Position numbers and translations under genes: made by a program
Shown: in pieces, positions 54,741 through 64,000 of the stretch
How positions within the stretch are numbered: the first letter of the stretch is position 1
Layout of the letters: each line of letters starts with the position of its first letter
Origin: Pontederia crassipes
Taxonomy: Eukaryota; Streptophyta; Magnoliopsida; Commelinales; Pontederiaceae
DNA: 64,000 bases
Assembly (NCBI GenBank): GCA_030549335.1
Contig: CM060183.1
Location: 21,278,552 to 21,342,551 of the forward strand
Reading direction: 5' to 3'
The notes under the pieces: model-generated
Seen by the model: the letters and a program-made list of their open reading frames with translations, nothing else
Database searches by the model: none
What the model was told of the DNA's origin: nothing

Positions 54741-55303
54741 AAAATAGAACTCGAACAGAATCGAAATAACACAATTTTTCAATCCAGAAATGCAATCAAG
54801 GCATACAATCAATCATCTAAGCATGGAGGACTAATATAGAACATATCTAGGTCAAAAGGAATCACAAACATGGTGCAAACATGGTAAAACAATCAATCAA
54901 TCATTCTTCCATATCGTTTCAATCATCAAGAACACATCATACGATAAGAACCTAATTCCAATCAATTGCTATCATGTTATACAAGGGGATTTCGGTATCA
55001 CCCACTTTATTTCGTGCTTGATCCTAGCTTAGCCCTTTCCGAACACCAATAATCACTTTTTCCTATCATTCTCCTCCTAGGAAGCATCCAATTGCGAAAA
55101 GGAATAAGGGGATGATTCTAAAACAAAAGAAGTGCAGAATTGAATAAAGAACTAGATGAACATTGTTGTATCTTTTCTTCCTTGCTGAATGGATGGCCTT
55201 AGGGAGAAGAGAGAGGAGTGAGGGAGAGGAAAAGGGGAATGTCCAAGAGAGGTCCTCTTTATATAGGGATTTTGGATGGGAGGAAATATCCACATTGCCT
55301 TTT

Positions 55304-55411
55304 TTGATCTTATCCATAATCTTATCCATTCATATGCATAGGTGTCCATTCTTGATCTTATCCATAACCTTATTCATTCATATGCATAGGTGTCCATTCT
55401 TGATCTTATCC
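55304..55411. repeat. 48-bp tandem repeat in the gypsy LTR
   Basis: TTGATCTTATCCATAA starts at 55304 and 55352, and a third partial copy starts at 55400. Each full unit includes TTCATATGCATAGGTGTCCA. Confidence 0.9.
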
Positions 55412-55470
55412 ATTTGGTTCTCTATTTACTTATTTATTTATTTATTATTATTTTTTTGGGGTATTACATT

Positions 55471-55487
55471 ATAACCTCCTTAAAAGA
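55471..55487 (-). other. Polypurine tract of the minus-strand gypsy element
   Basis: On the minus strand TTTTAAGGAGGTTAT lies directly before the LTR start TGTAATACCCC. It fixes the orientation and marks the LTR as the 3' one. Confidence 0.75.
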
Positions 55488-55569
55488 AAATTCGTCATCG
55501 AATTTTGCACGAAGTAGATGGTTTGTCAGAAAGGTATGGTGGCTTTTTGCGCATTTTTGATTCGATTTC

Positions 55570-56771
55570 CTATGTGACCTCATCGTCGTGATGAAAACGC
55601 CATGCTACTCTAACCATAGGTACATTTTTGTCTTTCTGGCGCTGTACTTCCCGCTCCACTATATGTGTCTGAGACTCAGCGAAGGTCAAATCCGCAACTA
55701 GATTTGGCTCTTCGATCCATAATACATTAGCAGCATTGTACTTGTACTTCTTAAGCATAGAGACATGGAACACATTATGCACTCGTCCATAGGAAGGTGG
55801 CAATGCTAGCATGCACGTTGCTTCACCTACTAACTCGAGTAGCTCGAAGGGTCCCATATACCGAGGGCTGAGCTTCCCTTGTTTACTGATCACATAACTC
55901 CCTTCATTGGAGACGTCTTCAGCAGAACTTGATCGCCAGCTTGAAAAATCTGCTCATGTCTACCCTTACTAGCATAACTCTTCTGCCTGCCCTGAGCTGT
56001 CTTCATCCTCTGCTTGATCAGCTCCACTTTCTCGGCATATTCTACTGCCTCCTTCACTTCTTCCTTGCTCATGACTTTCTCTTCACCTACTCCACCCCAA
56101 TGAGCGGGTGAACGATATAAAGCCTCAAGGGCGTCATGCCGATACTGGAATGGTAGCTGTTATTACCAACTCGATCAGATGAATGTATATCCCAGTTGCC
56201 TTGCCAATCTAGTGCACTTGTTCGCAGCATGTTCTCTAATGTCTGTCTAGTCCTCTCAGACTGTCCATCAGTCTGAGAGTGGAAAGCAGTGTTGTAATTC
56301 CGCCTTGTGCCACATGCTTGCTGCATGCTCTCCCAGAATCTGAAAATGAAGTTGGGGTCTCGATCAGAAACAATCGATGCTGGAATGACATGTAGTCTAA
56401 CCATCTATCTAACATATAAGTCTAATAAACTCTCTACCGATTGCTTCCACCGGCTAGGGGTGAAATGTGCCCCCTTAATGAATTTATCTACCACCACTCA
56501 TATATTATCATGACTCTTCTTGAATCTTGGGCAAGCTGGATACAAAATCCATAGTAATATTATCCCTCTTCCACTATGAAATATCTAAAGGCTTTAATTT
56601 TCCATATGACCTCTGGTGCTCAATCTTCACTTGCCGGCACGCCAGACATCTAGCCACACAAGCAGCTATCTCCTTCTTCATATCAGGCCACCAATAGCTG
56701 CATTGTACATCTTTGTACGTCCTAGTGTTCTCAGAATGGATGGCAAATTCAGACTTATGGCACTCATCCAT
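55570..56771 (-). pseudogene. Integrase remains of the gypsy element
   Basis: The upstream block (56771-56574) reads Y-W-W-P-D-M-K-K-E-I and C-x-x-C-R-Q-V-K, the zinc-binding integrase N-terminus. The next (56404-56087) contains I-V-S-D-R-D-P-N-F and A-F-H-S-Q-T-D-G-Q-S-E-R-T, the integrase core. The last (55893-55570) has L-S-P-R-Y-M-G-P-F and V-F-H-V-S-M-L-K-K-Y, the C-terminal domain. This order is typical of Ty3/gypsy pol. It is a fossil with a few breaks. Confidence 0.85.
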
Positions 56772-56879
56772 AAGATGACAGTAGTATCAACTCATGTGCA
56801 ACCTTGCAGACTAATTTTTTTTACTATTGAAATGGTTCATAGTAGTGAGGACTAATTACTTCTTACTTACCTGCATTAC

Positions 56880-57290
56880 CTTTTTCATATAGGGAGCTTC
56901 CAGTAACATTTGATCACCATCGCTAATAATATCTTTTTGTATACCTTCGTCTTGCGTAGCTCCTTTCTTTTTAACCTTTTCCTTAACTCGTTCTACCTTC
57001 TTAATATATCCTCTTCGTGCATGGTTTCTCTTTGCTTATTTCACCCAATTGAGTGGTGAACAAGGTTGTCAATTTAATCGAATGATATTCTAAAATATTT
57101 AATTGGTGGCTGTAATCATAAGTAATTCCGATCACATGTAAACGATCATTCCAACTACCATGTCAATCGAGTGTATATATCCTCAGCGTGTATTCCAAAG
57201 TCTTCATAATTCTCCTATCTACCAAAATTTCAGCATACTTTATTATAGTTGTTTGGGTCAATAACCTCCTTAAAAGGACTGTTAGTGAAC
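56880..57290 (-). pseudogene. Second, more diverged gypsy integrase fragment
   Basis: The stretch can be aligned by eye with 55880-56240 of the neighbouring element. Corresponding phrases are GGAGCTTCCAGTAACATTTG with GGAGACGTCTTCAGCAGAAC, and CACCCAATTGAGTGGTGAAC with CACCCCAATGAGCGGGTGAA. It is shorter and more decayed, so it is an older relative on the same strand and not part of the same copy. Confidence 0.6.
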
Positions 57291-59759
57291 ATACTTATCA
57301 TTATATTTTTAATCACATCGATATACTTGAACTTAATGAGAAAAGAATTAAATTTGCTTCTGAGATCACGTTCTATTCTAATTGTCAACATTTAGTGTCG
57401 CCCAATGTCGATGTTCTTGTGATATGGTATAATGATAGTCATCTAGAGATATGGTCACTTGACCTTCAACTTAGATCATATGGCTTGAGGGATTGTGCAA
57501 GGTACAAATATAAGTAATCGTCCAATGCGATAATTTTGTTTGGAATCAATCAAAAGTCTTATAAATCAATTGAGAATGGATTGTTCTTGGCGATCTATGC
57601 CATTGGAATAAGATGATTCATTAATCAATGTCATTCAATATCCTTCCTATATCTCGATCCTTTGTATCAATGCTTCATTCGATAATTTAATCGTGGAAGT
57701 CACTTAACTTTAACTTCTTGGTTTACCTTGCATTGTCTTCTATTGATCTATCTTTCCATTACAATATCACGTCATATACCTTCATAGAAAAACTGGTGGT
57801 CATATGTATATCACCATGGCAAGTTCTCTTTTTTTGGAAATGAGTGTCTTTCTCTCTATGTATAGGGGAATAAACCAATATAATTATCTTAACTGAGTGA
57901 GAAGCACCCCGAATCAATGTTACGATTACGATGATGATTCGATCGGTCGATGGAACACATGATAACTCCAATCCATACGGAACCCAAATAATTATGCACG
58001 CTACATAACATAAGTCCTTAATACATCATGAATACAGGCAAACACATAGAATGAATTCAAGCAATAAAGTAGAAAAAGCAAAGCAATCACCAAAATACAA
58101 GACAAGCAATCATCTTTAACTTTTGCACATTGTCCATTTTCGTAACCTACCATAGTCCATCTCCATATCATGCTTTTGCCCATTTTCATATCTCGCATTG
58201 ATCCTTTTTCATACAATTGTCCATCTTTCAACTTGACATCAATAGTAAGAATCATACTTCGCACAAGGCGGAAACATCTGTAAGAGTGTGGATGACTTCG
58301 CTCTAGACCATAACATGAGTGAGGATAAACCTTGTTCTAAGCGGAAACATCCCTCGAAGGAGATGACCTTGCTTCCTCGTGCTAGGCGGAAACATTCCTC
58401 AAGGAGATGACATCGCTTTAAACCATAACATAACTTTTCATCATTATAGTGGACCTCGCTTTCGACTTGTAATTAGATCAAGGTTATTCTAAACATCGTT
58501 CCGAATCATTTTTAAGTTCGTTACATTTTATAGTAAAGCAGTGAGCAAAGGCTTATTAAATCAAAAGATTCGATTATGATCGAATTTCTTTCTATCCACA
58601 TATCGGATGCCTACAAATCAAACGATTGTCCCTTTCTAGTTCATTTAGCGGCCGTCCGACAGGATAAGTGGACACCCGTCTGTCAATGTCTTTCGATCAA
58701 CTGAAAAGGAGTAGCGGTCGACTGTTTGGTATTCATTCTTCAATCCCATGTGACTTCTGAGTCCTTCAAAATTCTATGTTTATTCGTCCATATATCTAAC
58801 TCAGCTCAATATGAGGTAATAATAATGCATATAACTAGTTTGTATTTTCTTAAGACTTTTACCATCATAATATAGAGGTCATATAAAGTATAAGGTACCA
58901 CAAGCAATACGGGTGCCTACTTATCAATATATCATATAAATAAACCTCTATCTTGGCAACCTCATGAAACCACATAAATCATAATAATAATAATAAATCA
59001 TAATTTAGGCATGCTTGGTTTCCTATAAAATTTACTTCTACGATTTTGGAACCATCTCACACCTACTTATTGTGTGAGGCAATTCTTTTATTTATTCTTA
59101 TAATTCCCTCATTTCTCTCATAAAACTACATCTCTTTGTAATATGCCTACTCATTTCCCTCTTCATACTGCTGCAGTTAGCTGAAGAAGTCCGTGAGTAG
59201 GGTGATCATGAAAGAGATGGAAACATGAATTAAAAGAAATAAAATTGTTTCTTATATTTTTTTTGTCTAAATATCTATAAGGCTGATTCTTCATGTATGT
59301 ATAATCATCCTCGTGCATTACTTATTCTTTCCCAATTTTTATAATCTTTATGACCCTTTAGCATAATCACTAATACCCTTTAGGTTAATTCCTACCATAC
59401 AAAATAACCTCCTTAGGAATCAACCACTCTTATGAAATAAGCATCAATACATCAATAAAGAATGACACAAAGCAAGAAAGATCTTACTTGTACTTTACGG
59501 CGGAGAGTGTGGCGATAGCTCAGCGATAGCACATGAACCCTTCTTATACCATACCTCTTAAATGACAATCAAAGAGGCAAAATCCACTGTTAACTAAATC
59601 GAAGCCTAAATGCAAAAAGCTGAAACCCATTGTTGACCTCATATTCCCACAGGAAAGAACCCTAAAAATACATTCTATATACGCCTAAAAATTTATGAAA
59701 CAAGGGGAAACCAAAAGCAACAAAGAGTTGTTCAGCTTTAGCAATGAAGGTATCAAATC
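57291..59759. other. Unassigned DNA, probably old repeats
   Basis: No gene was recognised; the frames of 60-109 codons lack any domain I can name. One short repeat cluster at 58260-58440 (below) and the neighbouring gypsy fragment suggest decayed LTR-element sequence. Confidence 0.4.
58260..58440. repeat. Short tandem-like repeat GCGGAAACAT
   Basis: GCGGAAACAT occurs three times (near 58268, 58341 and 58386), the last two followed by (T)CCTC(G)AAGGAGATGAC. ACCATAACAT also recurs. Spacing is 73 then 45 bases. Confidence 0.75.
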
Positions 59760-60186
59760 AAGCTCAGATTGAGAGAAGAAGCAAATTTAATAGCTGAATT
59801 TGACACCACCTAAACATGATCGCAGGACAAACCACCATGCCTCTTTCTCCTGTCGCCCCTCGCCGTCGGCCCCAGCTTCTGCCTCCTAGGGCTTGGAGGA
59901 ACCGAGTGCTCAATCGCTGGAGGAAGCCACAAGCAGCCGGGTGCTCAATCGATGGAGGAAGCCACAAGCAGCAGACTATAAGGTATTTTTTTAGAGACCC
60001 TAAAACAAAGGTAAAATGCGCTTATAAATGATCAAAGTAAATGGAGAGTTCAGTGTTTGGGAAATATAGGAAACGTCCCTAAAACATGACTTTAGGAGAC
60101 GTTAATTAAATGTCGCAAAGTAATAATTTATTAGTGACATTTACTATTTATATCAGACGTCATCTAAACTAAAAATTCTTGTAGTG
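59760..60186 (-). mobile_element. 5' end of another CACTA-like element
   Basis: The sequence ends AAAATTCTTGTAGTG at 60186, the complement of a CACTACAAGAATTTT terminus. The adjacent 60060-60170 has GACGTTAATTAAATGTCGC-like subterminal motifs, and 59816-59960 is a GC-rich block. That is the same 5' layout as in CACTA-2 and CACTA-3. A 33-base phrase (GTGCTCAATCG.TGGAGGAAG and on) is duplicated in the GC block at about 59907-59972. The other terminus was not found. Confidence 0.55.
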
Positions 60187-60272
60187 TGGTTTAAGGTAAT
60201 ATTGTATATTTGTTATTTTTATATTTTAAATCCACAAAGTATTATATTAAATATATTTTTTTATTTTTTTAG

Positions 60273-60785
60273 AATTATCTTGATGCTTTAGATGCAACAA
60301 GCATTAGATCCATTGTCCCCAATATTGAGAAACCTAGATATAGAATAAGATAAGGCGAAATAACAATGAATGTATTAAGAGTTTACAGTAAAAAATGTGC
60401 AATTTATATATATTCTGCATAGGTGGAAAGGATTATTTAAAAGGTGCCACCAGAAAAAATATCATGTAGTTAAGATAGAAGAATTATCTAATTTAAGTTA
60501 TTATTATTTAAATATCATTAATGATGTTGGATATACAAATGGAGAGGGACTTTTTACTTCATTTAGGGGTTCACGGTATCATATGAACTATTGGGGTTAA
60601 CAAATCTACAACAACAGATGAGTTATATAATTTTAAACATTCGTTAGCAAGAAATGTCATTGAAATCTTCTTTGGATTTCTTAAGATGAGATGGGTTATT
60701 CTTAGATAAAGATATGTTTATCATATGAAAACTCATGCAAGAGATGTTTCAGCATATATATTCTCTACTTCACAATCATATTAAT
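60273..60785 (+). pseudogene. PIF/Harbinger-type transposase (DDE_4), broken
   Basis: After a plausible acceptor (TTTTTTTAG at 60264-60272) the text reads N-Y-L-D-A-L-D-A-T and K-P-R-Y-R-I-R, then a stop, then M-Q-F-I-Y-I-L-H-R-W-K-G, Y-Y-L-N-I-I-N-D-V-G-Y-T-N-G-E-G and F-R-G-S-R-Y-H-M-N-Y-W. After one more frame change it reads T-D-E-L-Y-N-F-K-H-S-L-A-R-N-V-I-E and F-G-F-L-K-M-R-W. These are the conserved blocks of plant Harbinger or HARBI1-like nucleases. The three acidic positions (A-L-D, N-D-V-G-Y, N-V-I-E) are still there. At least one stop and one frame change make it inactive. The 5' part, with the first exon, is missing. Confidence 0.8.
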
Positions 60786-61817
60786 TAGACATATAATATT
60801 TATTATTTTGTAATGCCTCAAAATTTCACCCTCCTCTTACGTGACAATTGAGCTTCTTTTACATCGCGTTATCTATAATTTTTTCTTCTTGAACATTTAT
60901 TTACATGAAATGCGAAAGAGAAACAATATTAAACCATTTTGTAATAGAGTATGGAAATAAATCACCTTTTTAACTTTTCTTTCCTAGTAGTCCTCCTAAA
61001 ATTAACTAATTTTTAAATAACTTTACATTAAAGAGTCTAATGACTTAGCTAATGGTGTTCACAAGTCAGGTCAGACCTGATCCGTGAACATACCTGACCC
61101 AATTCGATCAAATTTGGTCGGGTCGGGTCAAGGAAGTTTTGGGAGCCAAATTCGAGCCAACCGACTAGATTCTTTTTTAAAAAAAATTCTTTTTTTAAAA
61201 TTTTTTTATTATAAAAATATTATTTAATATTTATTTTAAAGCATAAAATAAGTTTTTAACTATTTAATATTATTTATGTACTTAAAAATTATTTAAAAAT
61301 TTTAAATCAAATATAACCCTTATGTTTAAATAAAATAGAAAAAATAAAATAAAAAATGGGTCGATCATGTCGATTGGGGTCGACTCGGGTTGGAAAATCT
61401 GACCCATAACCAACCGACCCGAGTCAGGTTCGGGTCGAGTCTCCATATATCACAAAGTTGTAGCGTTGGAGTATTTCTAACGCTGGATCATGTCATATAG
61501 GCCCAAGTCAGACATCAAATTGCTTTGATTTGAATTATCCGAAGGATACCTTATATATATGGTAAAAAATTTATTTGGGTTCGAATCCTATTGAGAGGTC
61601 CACTAGTGATTAGAAATCTTTGAAGAAAAAATAAGATGTTTCTTTTTGTCCTTTCCAGACGATCGAAAAATTCAATTTTCATGTATTTGATCATCCCCAT
61701 GATAATGTTAAAATATTAAAAACAATTAAAAAAATAAAAATGGGGGGCTCTAATGGGCCATCGAGGCTTGGGAAGGGGAGAAGGGAGCCTGCGCCAGCGA
61801 AGAGAAAGGGGGGCTCA
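60786..61817. other. Non-coding DNA with a possible decayed hAT MITE
   Basis: No gene was seen. Between about 61046 and 61445 the ends carry GGTGTTCACAAGTCAGGTC and GGGTCGGGTC or GACCCGAGTC phrases like those in the hAT element at 45674-46202, around an AT-rich centre. It may be a decayed relative, but no 8-bp duplication was found. Confidence 0.35.
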
Positions 61818-62443
61818 TGTCACGGGGTCATTCTCGGACACGAAACCTCGTGCAAAGACTAGGCGAAGGGGCACCTAGCTAAACTTATTTTGAGTTGCAG
61901 TGAAAATTTTATGGTCGAGTCAACTATGCCGAAAGCCATTCTTTTAGGTATTCGATCACATACATGATTAGAGTGTTGGACTACTCATCATGGGTATGTA
62001 GCATTAGCGCGTTGTGGTAATAATGTAGACGCTTAAGCGCTTGAAGTCCCAAGGGGAAGCCCGATGTACGATGGGGTATCGAGAAGAGTCACCAATGTGG
62101 GTTGCCACCCCGCACTCAAGTCCAGACACTAGAATTAAGGAAAGTTTGATTGTATTAAATATGGTGAAACATAACATACATCTGGGTCAGGAAGACACTA
62201 GTGAATTCCTCCCTAATGTACTGTAGGTAGAGAAGTCTTATTACAAAATGAGAAATGTAAAAGACGCACCCTACAAGTAACTTGGTCATTCATAAGTATG
62301 ACCTTATAAGATAATGCCCTAAGGGTGGATAACTTGGTGCTCCACAACATTACGCAGTGCGAGGCGGTTGCATATCTTCCATGATTCGACGTTGAGCGGC
62401 CGAGGCTTTTGTGCATCACGCCACGAGAAAATGCCCCATGACA
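61818..62443 (-). repeat. Gypsy-type 3' LTR (626 bp), minus strand
   Basis: On the + strand it starts TGTCACGGGGTCATT and ends AATGCCCCATGACA. The two ends are inverted copies of TGTCA.GGGG.CATT. The adjacent TTCTCCCCCATCAAAGT (62444-62460) is a polypurine tract on the minus strand, so this is the 3' LTR of an element that runs to the right. Confidence 0.75.
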
Positions 62444-64000
62444 TTCTCCCCCATCAAAGTCGGTGATGCCTCTGATGCCATTGTCTAGGCTTAGTCTTGA
62501 CTTTGCATGTCTAGTTGGATTTCGACTTCTTTGCCTTGATTTCTACTTCACCAGCATCACGCAGCGTCAAGAATGTCCGCGTCATTTCGAGACTCGCTGA
62601 GTACTCCACCTTCGGGCCTACTTCGCGTACTGACTCATTATCTAATCCAAGGTTATTATTTGTGCAGCACTAGTGGAGTCCTCCATCTATGTGGTCTGAC
62701 TTCATCAAGCAACTATATATCCATCAAATCTTTGTTGGCTTTGACTTCTCTAGACTTACACAATGTCAACTTGTTTGGTTTGGCTTCTTGGGGTGAAACA
62801 ACTCTTGTATGTCTTCACTCGGAGAAAGAGTTGCTTCGGGATCTTGGCAGAACACGTTGAGAGTCTCATCATTTGATCGACATGACTTGACTCAATGCCC
62901 CCATGTTGCAAATGGCTGTGACATAGTCTTCCTTCCGTCGAATGAAGAGCATAGGACCACATTATCCTTGATGGTCATTTGAGATTTTGATGGTTCGAGG
63001 CGGAACAAAGTTCTTTGATATGACACTCTATACTTATTTGCTTTGATTTCTCTATAGTGAGCGACAAGAGTCTCTCCACGTTTGTTGTGGTTCAACTCAA
63101 TACTCCTGCTTCGATGGATTTTGCATTAGTCTTGATAGTGTATCTTGTTCCTTGCGACTTGAACTTGCCTCCCCCACCATTTCCCTTGCTCGAGGGCTTT
63201 TGTGGTATGGCACTTGCTTTGGCCTGAGTGATTCGGCACTAGCAACTAGCGAGCGAAGGTTGAGGCAATCTTGTTGTCCCAACTCCGTCCTAATCCAAAG
63301 CTAAAATTGTCAATGTTTGTCTTCATCCCCCTAGGAACACTGTAAGTTGAGCTCGGTGATACCACTCACGTCCTCCTTCAACAGGCCCTTCTGATTAATG
63401 CTGAACAATGCAATCTTGGCCCCCAATCCCAATTTGTTAGGACATACATAGTTGATGAACTACTGTCCGCATTCGTCCTGTCTCAATGGGATATATGTTG
63501 CCACATTCCACATTGTCGTGATGACATCGCCATCATAAGTGTGTCACATCTTTCAAAATTCTTAGGATATGCCTTCTTACAATCCTAGGACCTCCTTTGA
63601 AACTTCAGCAACATTTTTGGGTATGGATGGAGCGATATCATTGTGCTCATTCAAGAAGAGGATGCACCTTTGATACTCATTCAACCTGTAGTTCAGACCA
63701 AGTGATGTCATTGTGTTTGTTGACAAAGATCGTGCACCTCAGACACACTTGTCTACTGGACGACTAACTTTTGTGTGAGAGTAGACGTTCAGAACCTTCA
63801 CGGATCCATGGGAATTCTCATGAAGATGCTCCACTTGGGCAAGTGAGTTGTGGTTGGAGAACTCATGGCACAAGCTTTCAACTTCACCTCCATCTCCATT
63901 CGAAAGGATGACATTGTCAGTGTGTCCTTCGAACCCTTGGACTTCAATCTTTGGAGGTCGCTTCGATTACGCGAGAAGTTGGCCGAGAGGAAAGGCATGT
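61818..64000 (-). mobile_element. LTR element with gag-related remains, continues past the right edge
   Basis: Upstream of the LTR on the minus strand, the stretch around 63282-63180 reads L-N-L-R-S-L-V-A-S-A-E-S-L, like the end of the gag core of plant gypsy elements. The frame at 63998-63798 and the text near 63095-62892 are part of the same interior but match no domain I can name. Protease, reverse transcriptase and integrase are not seen in the visible part, so it may be a reduced copy. It is a fossil with several breaks and its 5' end is outside the window. Confidence 0.5.

Larger units (their letters stand above)
53467..55468 (-). repeat. Gypsy 3' LTR (2002 bp), minus strand
   Basis: On the + strand it starts TGTAACGCCCC and ends GGGGTATTACA, an imperfect inverted pair with TG..CA ends. 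It holds a cluster of CpG-rich palindromic motifs at 54433-54740 and a 48-bp tandem repeat at 55304-55411. Small frames within it are not genes. Confidence 0.8.
53467..56790 (-). mobile_element. Ty3/gypsy element, 3' half only, minus strand
   Basis: Reading the minus strand, integrase-related remains (56771-55570) lead into TTCGATGACGAATTTTC, a purine tract AAGGAGGTTATAA and then a 2.0-kb LTR (55468-53467). The upstream half with gag, protease and reverse transcriptase and the other LTR are not present. It is a fossil with several breaks. Without a second LTR its age cannot be estimated here. Confidence 0.8.

Noticed and set aside
54545-54839. Frames with repeated I-G-R-S or D-R-P-I text
   Set aside because: They translate the palindromic GGTCGACC cluster of an LTR and occur in several frames at once.

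Overview
This is a window of nuclear DNA from a flowering plant. The evidence is two intron-rich glycoside hydrolase family 1 (GH1) genes with the 13-exon structure typical of plant beta-glucosidases, plus Athila and chromovirus-type Ty3/gypsy elements, CACTA (En/Spm) elements and plant-type Harbinger and hAT remains in very AT-rich DNA. I cannot name the species from sequence alone. I saw no tRNA, rRNA, CRISPR array or bacterial-style operon.

Layout. 1-6300: a broken Athila-type LTR element whose 5' LTR runs off the left edge. 6716-16429: a 9.7-kb gypsy element of chromovirus type with two ~2.77-kb LTRs and a 5-bp target duplication (TGCAT). Its LTRs are much better preserved than its interior. 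18086-18350: a fragment of an RNase H-like domain cut by the next element. 18351-~29010: an old CACTA element (CACTA-1), itself split by a 7.0-kb CACTA element (CACTA-2, 20159-27174) that kept both termini but lost the catalytic core of its transposase. 30486-36861 and 40212-51389: two tandem GH1 beta-glucosidase genes on the minus strand. 53467-~56790: a gypsy LTR and integrase region on the minus strand, with a second, older integrase fragment beside it. ~59760-60186: the right end of a further CACTA-like element. 60273-60785: a Harbinger transposase pseudogene. 61818 to the right edge: a gypsy LTR and gag-related remains on the minus strand.

The host content that matters is the beta-glucosidase pair. 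The copies share every exon boundary, a secretory leader and both catalytic glutamates, so they come from one tandem duplication. Intron 2 is the expanded intron in both: 3.7 kb in copy 1 and about 8.5 kb in copy 2. Copy 2's intron holds a non-autonomous CACTA element, a 3.3-kb foldback element carrying a hAT element in its arm, and a small TIR element with a GC-rich core. Each copy shows a splice-site problem at the same ~59-nt exon 3: the donor in copy 1 and the acceptor in copy 2. This raises doubt about whether both make the full enzyme.

I found no clear evidence of a new multi-gene system. The most interesting items are the paired exon-3 lesions, the foldback element with hairpin tips, the CACTA elements that repeat one control-region layout, and the chromovirus with well-kept LTRs and a decayed interior. 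All similarity estimates are by eye.
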